From Allosalinactinospora lopnorensis (lineage in GTDB: Bacteria > Actinomycetota > Actinomycetes > Streptosporangiales > Streptosporangiaceae): a stretch of DNA of 34,236 nucleotides. The notes beneath the pieces are model-generated. The model saw only the letters and a program-made list of their open reading frames with translations. It was not told the DNA's origin and made no database searches. Within the stretch, counting starts at the first letter, position 1; every line of letters begins with the position of its first letter. Shown one piece after another: positions 1 to 8,352 of this stretch. Both the position numbers and the translations under genes were made by a program. The stretch is from assembly GCF_000981225.1 (NCBI RefSeq), contig NZ_LAJC01000064.1, positions 1 to 34,236 of the forward strand, written 5' to 3'.

Positions 1-148
1 CCGACACGGCGACGGTCCCCGGCGCGAGCGCCCCGAGCGCGCCGCCGGCCTCCCCCCAGCGGCTGTGCAGGGCGAAGCCCGCGCACGCCAGGACGACCAG
101 GACGATCGTCAGGCGCACCCACCGGTTGGCGCGCAGTCGGGTCAGCAC
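1..148 (-). CDS. N-terminal fragment of a membrane protein, possibly a lysylphosphatidylglycerol-synthase/flippase-like (UPF0104-type) protein
   Basis: The gene runs off the left edge of the window, so only about 49 residues are visible. It starts with GTG and reads through a basic N-terminus (VLTRLRANRWVRL) into one hydrophobic helix (TIVLVVLACAGFAL), then HSRWGEAGGALGAL. A basic start, one helix and a W-x-E loop resemble the beginning of the multi-helix lysylphosphatidylglycerol synthetase transmembrane family, but this is recognition from a short stretch and could be wrong. A TACGCT hexamer ends six bases before the GTG, so the transcript is probably leaderless. The gene lies downstream of, and co-directional with, the alpha/beta hydrolase at 223-1149. 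Confidence 0.5.
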   Translation of the reverse strand, partial: MLTRLRANRWVRLTIVLVVLACAGFALHSRWGEAGGALGALAPGTVAVS

Positions 149-222
149 GTGGCCAGCGTAGTCCGCCGGCGGGCGGCTTCCTTCGAGGTCCGGATGCAAG
201 GCCGCCGTTGCCGCGGGAGCGG

Positions 223-1149
223 TCAGACGGCGTGCAGGAAGTCCTCGATGTGACTCGCGACCGTGTCCGGGTGGGAGAGGTGCATGGTATGCGGGGCGTC
301 CACTCCCCGCACGGTGAGCTGGCCCGTGCGGGCGGTCAGCTCGTGCGCGGCTTGTGCGGACAGCACGTCGTGCAGGCGCAGCGGGGCGCCCGGAACGAGG
401 GGGAGCGGTACGGTCGACACCAGGGTGAGCGCGGGGACGCGCAGCTCGCGGTCGACCCGGTCCGGTTCGAACTCGTCGAGCGCCCGGCAGAGCGCGCGGA
501 TCGCGCGCGGCCCCGGACGCGGCGAGACGACATCGCGCTCGGCGGTGACGGCCCGGTGCACCGAGGCCTCCAGGACCGCGCCGGGCATGCCCAGCGGCCC
601 ACTGCGCAGCCCCTCCACCAGCCGCTCGAACGCGTCGAGCGGCATCGGCGCGGCCACGGATGCCAGATGCTCGACAGCGAACCGCCGCACAGCGGTGACC
701 TGGTGCTGGGCATTCTCCGGCGACAAGCCGAGCCCTTCCGCGACACTCTCGGCGCGGGGCCAGCCGTGCCCCTCGATGTTCACCACCGCTGTCAGGTCCT
801 CGCGGCGGGTCCCGTAGAGGGCCGCGACCATCCCGCCGAGATGGTGGCCGACGACGACCGGCTGTTTCAGCCCGAAGTGGCCGATCACCCGGATGAGGTC
901 GTCGACATAGCCGTCGAGGAACCACGCGCCGTCCTCGGAGAGGCCGTGCCCCCGCTGGTCGACCGCGTACAACGGGTGGTTTCGGCCCAGCAGGAGAGCG
1001 ATGGGCTCCCAGTCCTCCAGGGTGCGCCCGAGACCGTGCAGCAGCACGATGGGGACGCCCTCACCCTCCCGCACGCGGACGCTGAGCGCGGGGTTTCCCC
1101 TTACCCGGATCTCAGGGAGCTCCCGGGGGTCCGGTGCCGCCGTTGGCAT
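223..1149 (-). CDS. Alpha/beta hydrolase-fold protein with His at the nucleophile position
   Basis: A 308-residue protein, the normal size for a single-domain alpha/beta hydrolase. The oxyanion-hole motif LLHGLG is at about 36-41, the strand-turn DQRGHGLSED at 64-73, and a C-terminal region with a candidate catalytic His in DAPHTMHLSHP. The nucleophile elbow, normally G-x-S-x-G, reads G-H-H-L-G-G at 101-106, so residue 103 is His (codon CAT, + strand 841-843). With no Ser, Asp or Cys there, ordinary esterase or lipase chemistry is unlikely; the protein may be non-catalytic or use another mechanism. The ATG at 1149 is chosen because GGGAG lies seven bases upstream; longer in-frame starts would add a Pro/Arg-rich stretch that does not look like protein. 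It diverges from the methyltransferase at 1300. Confidence 0.85.
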   Translation of the reverse strand: MPTAAPDPRELPEIRVRGNPALSVRVREGEGVPIVLLHGLGRTLEDWEPIALLLGRNHPLYAVDQRGHGLSEDGAWFLDGYVDDLIRVIGHFGLKQPVVVGHHLGGMVAALYGTRREDLTAVVNIEGHGWPRAESVAEGLGLSPENAQHQVTAVRRFAVEHLASVAAPMPLDAFERLVEGLRSGPLGMPGAVLEASVHRAVTAERDVVSPRPGPRAIRALCRALDEFEPDRVDRELRVPALTLVSTVPLPLVPGAPLRLHDVLSAQAAHELTARTGQLTVRGVDAPHTMHLSHPDTVASHIEDFLHAV

Positions 1150-1287
1150 CTCCTCGCTCCCTTCCCTCCGCTGGGGCGGCCCGTACCAGGTCGGGCCGTG
1201 AGGTCGGCTCCGGCCAGGCACGTTAGCGGGCCGTTCTGCGGTGCCGCTGACATCTCGCTGACGTCCGGGCGGAACGCCTGCTGTCGT

Positions 1288-1299
1288 TAGGGTGAACCC
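1288..1299 (+). promoter_or_regulatory. Leaderless -10 element for the methyltransferase gene
   Basis: TAGGGT at 1288-1293 matches the actinobacterial TANNNT -10 consensus and ends six bases before the ATG at 1300. Transcription would therefore begin at or next to the start codon. No Shine-Dalgarno sequence is present, which supports a leaderless mRNA. No convincing -35 box is visible. Confidence 0.5.
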
Positions 1300-2010
1300 A
1301 TGGGAATCCCAGATCTCGTCGCCTTCGCCGGGCACCGGGTCCACGTGTGCCGGTACCGCGAAGCCGGGGTCCTGCTGCGCTGGCTTGGTCGTGACCTGCG
1401 CGGGCAGGTCGTGGTGGATGTCGCCGGCGGCGACGGCTATTGGGCGGGGCAGGCCAGCCGCCGCGGCGCGCGTGCGGTCTCGATCGACCTGGCGCGCGCG
1501 AAGATGGCACGCGGCTCCCGGTTACGGCTTCCTCCCGCTCTCGTCGAGGGCGATGCGCTGCGCCTGCCCGTGCGGGACGCCTCCGTGGACAAGGTGATGT
1601 CCATATGCGCCATCGAGCACTTCGACGACGGAGCGGCCGCGCTGGGGGAGATGTCGCGCGTCCTGAAACCCGGGGGCGAACTGGTGCTGTCGGCCGACTG
1701 CCTGTCGCGCCGGGCCGAGTGGCCCGCCCTGTTCGAGGCGCACAGCAGGCGCTACGACGTGCGGCGGACCTACACTCACGAGTGTCTCGCCGAGTTGCTC
1801 GCGCAGAGTGGGATGGATATCCGGGAGTACACCTACCAGTTCCGCGGCCGGGGAGCCGAGCGTGGTTATCTGATGCTGTCGGCGCACGGCGGCAGGGCCG
1901 GTTTCAACGCCGCCGCCCCGCTGATCCCGGTCGTCTGGCTCAGCGACACCCACCGGCCGGACGATCGCGGCAGCATTGTCCTGGTCCGCGCCCGCAAACG
2001 GGACTCGTAA
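1300..2010 (+). CDS. Class I SAM-dependent methyltransferase
   Basis: A 236-residue Rossmann-fold methyltransferase. Motif I, the glycine-rich SAM-binding loop, is VVDVAGGDGYW at about 38-48. The acidic end of strand 2 is SIDLA at 61-65. Motif II/III is EGDALRLPVRD at 83-93, followed by ICAIEHFDD at 102-110 and the post-motif VLKPGGELVLSAD at 121-133, typical of the Methyltransf_11 family. The substrate cannot be told from sequence; ubiE-like, polyketide and sugar methyltransferases share this pattern. The ATG is preceded by a -10 box six bases away, so the mRNA is probably leaderless. It stands alone between the divergent hydrolase and a 370-base non-coding region. Confidence 0.9.
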   Translation: MGIPDLVAFAGHRVHVCRYREAGVLLRWLGRDLRGQVVVDVAGGDGYWAGQASRRGARAVSIDLARAKMARGSRLRLPPALVEGDALRLPVRDASVDKVMSICAIEHFDDGAAALGEMSRVLKPGGELVLSADCLSRRAEWPALFEAHSRRYDVRRTYTHECLAELLAQSGMDIREYTYQFRGRGAERGYLMLSAHGGRAGFNAAAPLIPVVWLSDTHRPDDRGSIVLVRARKRDS

Positions 2011-2380
2011 CCCGGACTTGTGGCGGCGGAGTAGGGGTTGTGTTCTCGGACACGTCCGTTTCCGCGGCTTTCCGGTAGGGCAGTCGGGTATCACGGATGT
2101 TCTCGTCCCGGTTCGCAGGTCCGCTGCGGTCTCGCGGTGGCCGGATCGGCGATCGCTCGAACCGGTGATTGGGGACCTCCCTTCCAGAGGGCCTCTGGAA
2201 GCACAACCGCTGAAGTGACGGTTACCGGTTTTTTAATTATTTCGTTGTAATGTTCGGAAACGTCGGAGATTGTTCCGGCTTTCATCGGGGGTGCGGCCGA
2301 GCGGCGGATACGCCGCGCGGGCCGGCTGCGTGGCGCCGTCAGCGCGACACGCCGGGTTTGTTGCGAGGCTTGGGGGGCCA
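2011..2380. other. 370-base intergenic region with a palindrome and an AT-rich promoter-like tract
   Basis: No credible gene is present. The region holds a perfect 21-base palindrome at 2181-2201 and then a tract at about 2219-2262 (TTTTTTAATTATTT and flanks) that is strikingly AT-rich for this genome. The tract is a plausible promoter or regulator-binding region for the glycan unit that starts at 2381. No single -35/-10 pair stands out. Confidence 0.45.
2181..2201. repeat. Perfect 10-bp palindrome (candidate operator)
   Basis: The arms CTTCCAGAGG and CCTCTGGAAG flank a single central G. A one-base spacer is too tight for a full RNA hairpin and there is no T-tract after it, so a protein-binding dyad is more likely than a terminator. 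It lies about 200 bases before the gene at 2381, just upstream of the AT-rich tract. Confidence 0.5.
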
Positions 2381-3202
2381 ATGCAGGCAGAGGTGAGTCG
2401 AATCGACAGCAGGGACGTTCTGGAACTGCGTTTTCGGAGGGTTGGGAATGGCCCGAACAATGGCGGGAACGCGGCACTCGCATTGCGCCATCGCGAGGAC
2501 TCCGCGAAGACCGTGCGCGTCACGAATGTGCGTCTCCTGGGGGACCAAATCCGCGCTGAGCTGGGCGACCTTGCTCTGGACGACGGCACCTGGGAGGTAT
2601 TGTGGATCGACCGTGATGGTCGGCACAATCCCGTCGCCACCAAGGACTCGGGATTCAACCTGGCGGAACGCGTGGCCTACCTCGCGGAACCGCGCAAGCG
2701 CGAACTCCGGGTACTGCGCGACCCGCAGGGAGGGCTGTGGCTCCGTTCGACGTCGGTCACGCCCTACGCCGAGGTCGCGTGGGTCGAGGTCGGAGAGGAG
2801 AGCGTGACCGTCTCCGGGGTGCTGGCGTACGCGCCGCGAAGCGAAGGACGTACCGCGGCCCGCGTTGTCGCCTGCCAGCGGCAGCGTTCCGGGGTGGTGG
2901 TGGCTGAGGCCGACCTCGTCGACGGCCGGTTCAGCTGCGAGATCCCGTTGCGGCCGATCGTGGCCGAGCACGATCCCGACCGGGCGCACAACGAATGGGA
3001 CCTGTGGCTGCAGACCAACGCGGAGGAGAGCGGGCTGCGCCTCGGCGCGCACGCCGACGACATCGTGGAGAAGAAGGCGAAGGTCAGCTACCCCGACGTG
3101 CTGCTCCGCGGGGCCGGCGACGCCATCCGGATCCGGCCGTACTACACGGTCGACGACGAACTCTCCCTGCTGGCGACGGTGGCGAGGGACGGTGGTCGGT
3201 GA
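2381..3202 (+). CDS. Unrecognised probably beta-rich protein paired with a cell-surface glycosyltransferase
   Basis: A 273-residue soluble protein with no signal peptide or membrane helix. The sequence alternates short hydrophobic strands with charged turns, including two related-looking stretches (TVRVTNVRLLGDQIRAEL near the start and ESVTVSGVLAYAPRSE in the middle) and WDLWLQTNAEESGLRLG late in the protein. This suggests tandem beta-sandwich modules. I recall similar modules attached to, or encoded beside, actinomycete teichoic-acid-type transferases, but no catalytic motif is visible and I do not assign an activity. The ATG at 2381 follows a GGGGGG stretch. Its stop overlaps the start of the GT4 gene in a GTGA (3199-3202), so the two are translationally coupled. 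Confidence 0.6.
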   Translation: MQAEVSRIDSRDVLELRFRRVGNGPNNGGNAALALRHREDSAKTVRVTNVRLLGDQIRAELGDLALDDGTWEVLWIDRDGRHNPVATKDSGFNLAERVAYLAEPRKRELRVLRDPQGGLWLRSTSVTPYAEVAWVEVGEESVTVSGVLAYAPRSEGRTAARVVACQRQRSGVVVAEADLVDGRFSCEIPLRPIVAEHDPDRAHNEWDLWLQTNAEESGLRLGAHADDIVEKKAKVSYPDVLLRGAGDAIRIRPYYTVDDELSLLATVARDGGR

Positions 3203-4369
3203 AGATATCGATCCTGATCGCGAACGCCTACGGTATGGGCGGTACGATCCGGACCGTTTTCAACCTCGCCGGGGGGCTCGCGGAACGGCACGAAGTGGAG
3301 ATCGTCAGCCTGGTCCAGCACGCCGAGGAACCGTTCTTCACGCTGCCGGACGACGTCACCCTGAAGGCGCTACTGCCTATCGGGAGGATGGCGGAGGGGA
3401 GGGAGCCGCCCGGCTGGCTCGACCAGTGGCGGGAGCGCAGAACCCCCTGGACCGTTCCCGAATCCGAGCTCCGCAGTAACAAGTTCATCACCGCCCGGAC
3501 CGAACGCGAGATGCGCGACTACCTGCGCAGAACAGACGCCGACGTCGTCATGGGCACCCGGCCGGGGATCAACCTGCTGCTGGCCAAGTGGGCGCCCTCC
3601 CGCCTGCTGACCATCGGCCAGGAGCACACCCATCTGGGGAACCACGAGCCGGACCTGCGTGCCGCGATCCGTCGCCGGTACCCGCGGCTCGACGGAATGG
3701 CGGTGCTGACAGAGGCCGACCGCCAGAGGTATCTGGACTTCCTGCGCCCCCCGCCCGGCTGGCTCGCCACCATCCCCAACGCCCTGCCGCCGGGGGACTA
3801 TCCGCGTTCCAGCCAGGAGAACCCCATCATCGCGGCGGCCGGGCGGATCGCACCGGTCAAGCAGTACCCCAAGCTGCTCAAGGCGTTCTCGATGGTCGCC
3901 CGGGTGCATCCCGACTGGCGGCTGCGGATCTACGCCGGAGGCCGGGGACAGGACAACCTCCGGGCCAGAATCGCCAGGATGGGCCTGGGAAACCAGGTCA
4001 CCCTCATGGGCCGGACCAGGGATCTGCCCGGGGAACTCGCCAAGGCGTCGCTTCTGGCGGTCAGTTCGAGCACGAGGGGTTCGGGATGACCATCATCGAG
4101 GCGTTCTCGGTCGGGGTGCCGGTGGTCAGCTTCGACTGCCCGCAGGGGCCCCGGAACTCATCGAACACGAACGCAACGGCCTGCTGGTGCCGGCCCAGGA
4201 GGTCAACGCGCTCGGCCTGGCGATGCTGCGGCTGGTGGAGGACCGCGACGAGCGCCTGCGCATGGGCGAGGCGGCGCTGCGCTCCTCCAAGGTCTACGAC
4301 CTCTCCGTGATCATCCGGCGCTGGGAGGACTACATCGAGGAGCGTCTCGCGGCGAAGGCCGCACGCTGA
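3199..4369 (+). pseudogene. GT4-type glycosyltransferase broken by two -1 frameshifts
   Basis: The reconstructed product is about 390 residues. The N-terminal GT-B half starts VKISILIANAYGMGGTIRT, with the glycine-rich acceptor loop. The C-terminal half contains IIAAAGRIAPVKQYPKLLKAF, the usual GT4 nucleotide-sugar domain entry. Near 4069-4071 one base (or four) is missing, and the original frame then stops at 4089. The continuation, EGFGMTIIEAFSVGVPVVSFDCP, carries the EX7E donor-binding motif in the next frame. A second base is missing in the CCCCGG run at 4149-4154, where CGG-GAA-CTC would be expected. The third frame then reads QEVNALGLAMLRLVEDR to the stop at 4369. Both breaks have the same sign and fall at or after the EX7E motif, so as written the enzyme is inactive. 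Sequencing error in GC runs is a real alternative. The GTG start overlaps the upstream stop. Confidence 0.85.
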
Positions 4370-4404
4370 GCGGACCTGGCGCGAAGAGCACGGCTACCGG
4401 CGCG

Positions 4405-4417
4405 TATCGTGCGAGCT
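4405..4417 (+). promoter_or_regulatory. Leaderless -10 element for fbiC
   Basis: TATCGT at 4405-4410 ends seven bases before the ATG at 4418. No ribosome-binding site is present, so the fbiC message is probably leaderless. This spacing is why the ATG is preferred over the in-frame GTG at 4409, which overlaps the -10 hexamer. Confidence 0.5.
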
Positions 4418-7039
4418 ATGAGTGGTGCAGACGGGAGATCCGAACACGCCTCGACACCAACACGGTCGGCCATGCGCCGCGCGCTGGCGAGGGCGCGCGA
4501 CGGCAAGGCCCTGGACGCCGCCGAAGCCGGGGTGCTGATGCAGGCCAGGGGAGACGACCTCGACGAACTGCTCGGCTACGCCTCGCGGGTGCGCGACGCC
4601 GGGCTGGAGGCGGCCGGCCGGCCGGGGATCATCACCTACAGCCGCAAGGTGTTCCTTCCGATCACCCGGCTGTGCCGGGACCGTTGCCATTACTGCACGT
4701 TCGCAACGGTCCCGGGCAAGCTCGACGCCCCCTACCTCTCGCCGGACGAGATCCTCGACATCGCGCGGCGGGGCGCCGCGATGGGGTGCAAGGAGGCGCT
4801 CTTCACCCTCGGCGACCGGCCGGAGGACCGCTGGAGCCAGGCGCAGGAATGGCTCAACGAGCGGGGTTACAACGACACGCTCTCCTACGTGCGCGCCATG
4901 GCGATCATGGTGCTGGAAGAGACCGGCCTGCTCCCGCACCTCAACCCGGGTGTGCTCAGGTGGTCGGACCTCCAGCGGCTGAAGCCGGTCGCGCCGTCGA
5001 TGGGCATGATGCTGGAGACCACGTCGGAGCGGCTGTTCACCGAGCGCGGGCAGGCGCATTACGGCAGCCCCGACAAGGATCCCGCCGTACGCGTGCGTGT
5101 TCTGGAGGACGCCGGGCGCTGCAATGTCCCTTTCACCACGGGCATCCTCATCGGGATCGGGGAGACGGTGGCGGAACGGGCCGACTCCGTCTTCGCCATG
5201 CGCAGGGTCGCACGCGAGTACGGCGGTATCCAGGAAGTCATCGTGCAGAACTTCCGGGCCAAGCCCGACACCGCGATGATGCATCGTCCCGACGCCGAGC
5301 TGGCCGAGCTCGCCGCCACCATCGCGGTCACCCGCCTGGTCATGGGGGCGAGGATGCGGGTCCAGGCGCCGCCGAACCTGATCGGCGACGAGTACGGGCT
5401 CATGTTGCGCGCCGGCATCGACGACTGGGGTGGCGTCTCGCCGCTCACCCCCGACCACGTGAACCCCGAACGCCCTTGGCCGCACATCGAGGAGCTCGCC
5501 CGGCACACCGCCGATTCCGGTTTCGAACTGCGTGAGCGGCTCACGGTCTACCCCGAGTACGCGCTGCGGGGCGAGCCGTGGCTGGATCCCCGCGTCAGCG
5601 GCCATGTGGCCGCCCTGGCCGACCCGCGGACCGGGCTGGCCCGCGAGGACGCGGCCGCCGAGGGCCGGCCGTGGCAGGAGCCGGAGGCCGGAATGGCCGC
5701 CTCGGGCCGTACCGACCTGCACACGGCCGTCGATACCGAGGGCCGAGCGGAGGACCGGCGGGGCGACTTCGACGCCGTCTACGGTGACTGGGAGGGGCTG
5801 CGCGACCGTGTTCCGTGGCCCGGGGCGGATCCAGGCGCACCCCGCCGGTTCGCTCCCGAGATCCGCGACGCGCTGCGCAGCGCCGAGACCGACCCCGCGG
5901 GCCTCACCGACGAGCAGGCGCTCGCACTGCTCCACGCGGACGGCTCCGAGCTGGAGGAACTGGCGGCACTCGCCGACGGCGTCCGGCGCGACGCGGTCGG
6001 CGACGACGTGACGTTCGTGGTCACCCGGAACATCAACTTCACCAACGTCTGCTACACGGGCTGCCGGTTCTGCGCGTTCGCCCAGCGCCGCACGGACGCC
6101 GACGCCTACACGCTCTCACTGGACCAGGTCGCCGACCGGGCCGAGGAGGCATGGGAGGCCGGTGCCGGCGAAGTGTGCATGCAGGGCGGGATCCACCCCG
6201 ATCTGCCAGGCACCGCCTACTTCGACATCGCACGTGCGGTCAAGGAGCGCGTACCGGAGATGCACGTCCACGCGTTCAGCCCGATGGAGGTGATGAACGG
6301 GGCGTCGCGGACCAACCTGCCGATCCGGGAATGGCTGGAGCGCGCCCGCGAGGCCGGCCTGGACTCGATCCCGGGAACAGCGGCGGAGATCCTGGACGAC
6401 GACGTGCGCTGGGTGCTGACCAAGGGCAAACTCCCCGCCTCGGAGTGGATCGACGTGATAAGCACCGCACACGATCTCGGGCTGCCCACGACGTCGACCA
6501 TGATGTACGGCCACGTCGACACGCCGGAGCACTGGGTGGCGCACATCAAGCTGCTCCGGTCGCTGCAGCAGCGCTCCCTGGAGCGCAATGGGCGGCCGGG
6601 GTTCACCGAGTTCGTGCTGCTGCCGTTCGTGCACACCAACGCGCCGATCTACCTGGCCGGTCTCGCACGCACCGGTCCCACCGTCCGGGAGAACCGGGCG
6701 GTGCACGCGCTCGCCCGCCTGCTGCTGCACGGCCACATCGACAACATCCAGTGCTCTTGGGTGAAACTCGCCGAGGAGACCTGCCGCCGGCTGCTGGCCG
6801 GCGGGGTCAACGACGTCGGCGGGACGCTGATGGAGGAGACGATCAGCAGGATGGCCGGCTCGGACCACGGGTCGTTCAAGACCATCAGCGACATCCGCGC
6901 CCTGGTCGAGCCGACCGGTCGCCCGCTGCGCCAACGCACTACCCTCTACGAGGAGGTCCCGGGGGAGCGCCGCGCGGTCGCCGAGGCCCACGACGGCGTG
7001 GCCGAGAGCGTCCGGCGGCTCCGGCTGCCGGTGGTCTGA
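4418..7039 (+). CDS. fbiC: FbiC, fused CofG-CofH Fo (deazaflavin) synthase
   Basis: An 873-residue two-domain radical SAM enzyme that makes Fo (7,8-didemethyl-8-hydroxy-5-deazariboflavin), the chromophore of F420, from tyrosine and the flavin precursor 5-amino-6-ribitylaminouracil. The N-terminal CofG domain has the cluster motif C86-x3-C90-x2-C93 ([11 protein letters not shown]). The C-terminal CofH domain has C545-x3-C549-x2-C552 ([13 protein letters not shown]), followed by [14 protein letters not shown]. CofH joins tyrosine and the ribityl uracil, and CofG closes the ring. The single-chain fusion and its length match actinobacterial FbiC; archaea and cyanobacteria use two proteins. fbiA and fbiB lie 2-6 kb away on the other strand. 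A strong hairpin follows the stop directly. Confidence 0.97.
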   Translation: MSGADGRSEHASTPTRSAMRRALARARDGKALDAAEAGVLMQARGDDLDELLGYASRVRDAGLEAAGRPGIITYSRKVFLPITRLCRDRCHYCTFATVPGKLDAPYLSPDEILDIARRGAAMGCKEALFTLGDRPEDRWSQAQEWLNERGYNDTLSYVRAMAIMVLEETGLLPHLNPGVLRWSDLQRLKPVAPSMGMMLETTSERLFTERGQAHYGSPDKDPAVRVRVLEDAGRCNVPFTTGILIGIGETVAERADSVFAMRRVAREYGGIQEVIVQNFRAKPDTAMMHRPDAELAELAATIAVTRLVMGARMRVQAPPNLIGDEYGLMLRAGIDDWGGVSPLTPDHVNPERPWPHIEELARHTADSGFELRERLTVYPEYALRGEPWLDPRVSGHVAALADPRTGLAREDAAAEGRPWQEPEAGMAASGRTDLHTAVDTEGRAEDRRGDFDAVYGDWEGLRDRVPWPGADPGAPRRFAPEIRDALRSAETDPAGLTDEQALALLHADGSELEELAALADGVRRDAVGDDVTFVVTRNINFTNVCYTGCRFCAFAQRRTDADAYTLSLDQVADRAEEAWEAGAGEVCMQGGIHPDLPGTAYFDIARAVKERVPEMHVHAFSPMEVMNGASRTNLPIREWLERAREAGLDSIPGTAAEILDDDVRWVLTKGKLPASEWIDVISTAHDLGLPTTSTMMYGHVDTPEHWVAHIKLLRSLQQRSLERNGRPGFTEFVLLPFVHTNAPIYLAGLARTGPTVRENRAVHALARLLLHGHIDNIQCSWVKLAEETCRRLLAGGVNDVGGTLMEETISRMAGSDHGSFKTISDIRALVEPTGRPLRQRTTLYEEVPGERRAVAEAHDGVAESVRRLRLPVV

Positions 7040-7070
7040 CCGGCCGGGCCGCGAACCGCGGCCCGGCCGG
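7040..7070. terminator. Perfect 14-bp hairpin between convergent fbiC and chitinase genes
   Basis: The arms CCGGCCGGGCCGCG (7040-7053) and CGCGGCCCGGCCGG (7057-7070) pair perfectly around a three-base AAC loop. It begins at the base after the fbiC stop and lies 18 bases beyond the chitinase stop, so it can end transcription from both sides. There is no T-tract, as is common for actinobacterial hairpin terminators. Confidence 0.8.
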
Positions 7071-7087
7071 GAACGGTGCTCCGCTGG

Positions 7088-8104
7088 TCAGCCGGTGCCA
7101 AGCCGGCCGCCGACGGTGTCGGCGAACGCGTATCCGTTCGTGGCGTCCCAGTTGATCGACCAGGTCATCGCACCGCCGATCGGTCCATAGGGCTCGTCGG
7201 GGGCGAAGGAGCCGCAGCTCTCCCCGTTCTCCAGGCAGTCCAGAGCCTGGACGACGTTGGACGGGGGCTGGTGGCCGCCGCCCGCGGCGGCGGGAGTGGC
7301 GGGAAGGCCGAGCCCCACCTGGTCCGGGCGCAGTCCCATCTCCAGCTGGATGCAGGCCTGGGCGGTGAGGAAGTCGACGGTGCCCTGGGTGCGAACGCCG
7401 CCGTCGCAGCCCAGCATCGACCCGGAGTTGTAGTACTGCATGTTGACGATGGTGAGGATGGCCGAGATCTCCTCGGCGAGCCGGTAGTACTGCTGCTCCG
7501 GGGTCTGGAAGTCCACCGTCTGCGGCGCCATGGTGATGATCGGCGCCTCCGCCGCCTGACCGTGGAGGTCGTGCAGGGCGTCGGCCATGTACTGGGCATC
7601 GACACCGTGTTCCAGGTCGATGTCGACGCCGTCGAAGCCGTACTCCCGCATCAGGTCGTGTGTCGTGTCGGCGAAGTTGGCCGCCTCCTCCGGGGTGGTG
7701 ACGTCGACGTGCCCGAGCTCACCGCCCACGGAGACGATGACCTTGCGGCCCTCCGCCTGGACGGCGGCGATGTCGTCCTTGAACTCCTGCTCGGTGTACC
7801 CGTTCAGTTCGTCGCTGTTCAGGTTGAAAGTGATGCCGCCGGGAAGGTCGGGGTGGTTGTCCGCGAAGGCGACCGCGATCAGGTTGTAGGCGGACGGCAC
7901 CTCGCTGATCTCCACGATGCTGGAGCCGTTGTCGAAGTTGTGCCAGTACCCGGTGAGCCACTGGCCGCTGTTCGCGGAAACGTCCGACTGCCCGGCCTCG
8001 GCCTGCTGGGCCTGAGCGGAAGGGGCGGTCATGAGAAGGCCGCCGAGGAGGGCGGTGAGCGCGGAAAGGGTGAGAGCGGTACTGCGTCTTGGGGGTGCGT
8101 GCAT
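7088..8104 (-). CDS. Secreted GH18 chitinase, catalytic domain only
   Basis: A 338-residue secreted glycoside hydrolase family 18 enzyme that cleaves beta-1,4 bonds in chitin. The signal peptide covers residues 1-32: MHAPPRRS, a hydrophobic core, and an AQA cleavage motif. The catalytic motif DxxDxDxE is D158-G-V-D161-I-D163-L-E165, with E165 the general acid. The SxGG strand is VSVGGE at 125-130, and the later MAPQ and MQYYNS motifs complete the barrel. There is no chitin-binding or fibronectin domain, unlike many multidomain actinomycete chitinases, so it would act on soluble or already loosened chitin. The ATG at 8104 has GGAG eight bases upstream and begins the signal peptide. A TTGACA promoter with an overlapping motif lies about 140-170 bases upstream. 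Confidence 0.95.
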   Translation of the reverse strand: MHAPPRRSTALTLSALTALLGGLLMTAPSAQAQQAEAGQSDVSANSGQWLTGYWHNFDNGSSIVEISEVPSAYNLIAVAFADNHPDLPGGITFNLNSDELNGYTEQEFKDDIAAVQAEGRKVIVSVGGELGHVDVTTPEEAANFADTTHDLMREYGFDGVDIDLEHGVDAQYMADALHDLHGQAAEAPIITMAPQTVDFQTPEQQYYRLAEEISAILTIVNMQYYNSGSMLGCDGGVRTQGTVDFLTAQACIQLEMGLRPDQVGLGLPATPAAAGGGHQPPSNVVQALDCLENGESCGSFAPDEPYGPIGGAMTWSINWDATNGYAFADTVGGRLGTG

Positions 8105-8239
8105 GGGGGACACTCCTTGCCCGTTGATCCGTTGAGCGGGTACGGCGTGACACGGAGCGGTCGCGGCGGCCGCCGATGCGGGCACCGCTCGCGCACGGTC
8201 GACCGGTTCTCCGGGGCCGGATTCGGCCGAGGTTTAATT

Positions 8240-8276
8240 GTTAGGAAACTTAAGAGTCGACCGCCGGGAGTGTCAA
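8240..8276 (-). promoter_or_regulatory. Chitinase promoter with overlapping GTTAGGAAACTTAAG motif
   Basis: On the minus strand a perfect -35 TTGACA (8276-8271) is followed 18 bases later by TAAGTT (8252-8247), a TANNNT-type -10. The + strand motif GTTAGGAAACTTAAG at 8240-8254 covers that -10. TTAGGAAA-type sequences recur upstream of secreted polysaccharide-hydrolase genes in actinomycetes, as I recall, so an inducer-responsive repressor site is a reasonable inference. The start site would be near 8240, leaving a 5' leader of about 135 bases. Confidence 0.5.
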
Positions 8277-8352
8277 TGGAATGGGAAAGAAAGTTTTCAG
8301 TAAAGGGTGTTCGTGACCGGCGCTTTCCGGCGGGGAAAAAGCCGCGGCCGGT

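Noticed and set aside
2280-2350. tRNA-like stretch with a D-arm-like GCGGCCGAGCGGC
   Set aside because: No acceptor stem, anticodon loop or T-arm can be folded around it.
4394-5935. Long open frame on the minus strand opposite fbiC
   Set aside because: It is a GC-rich shadow: low-complexity Arg/Gly/His/Pro composition, no recognisable domain, and fully covered by the certain fbiC gene.
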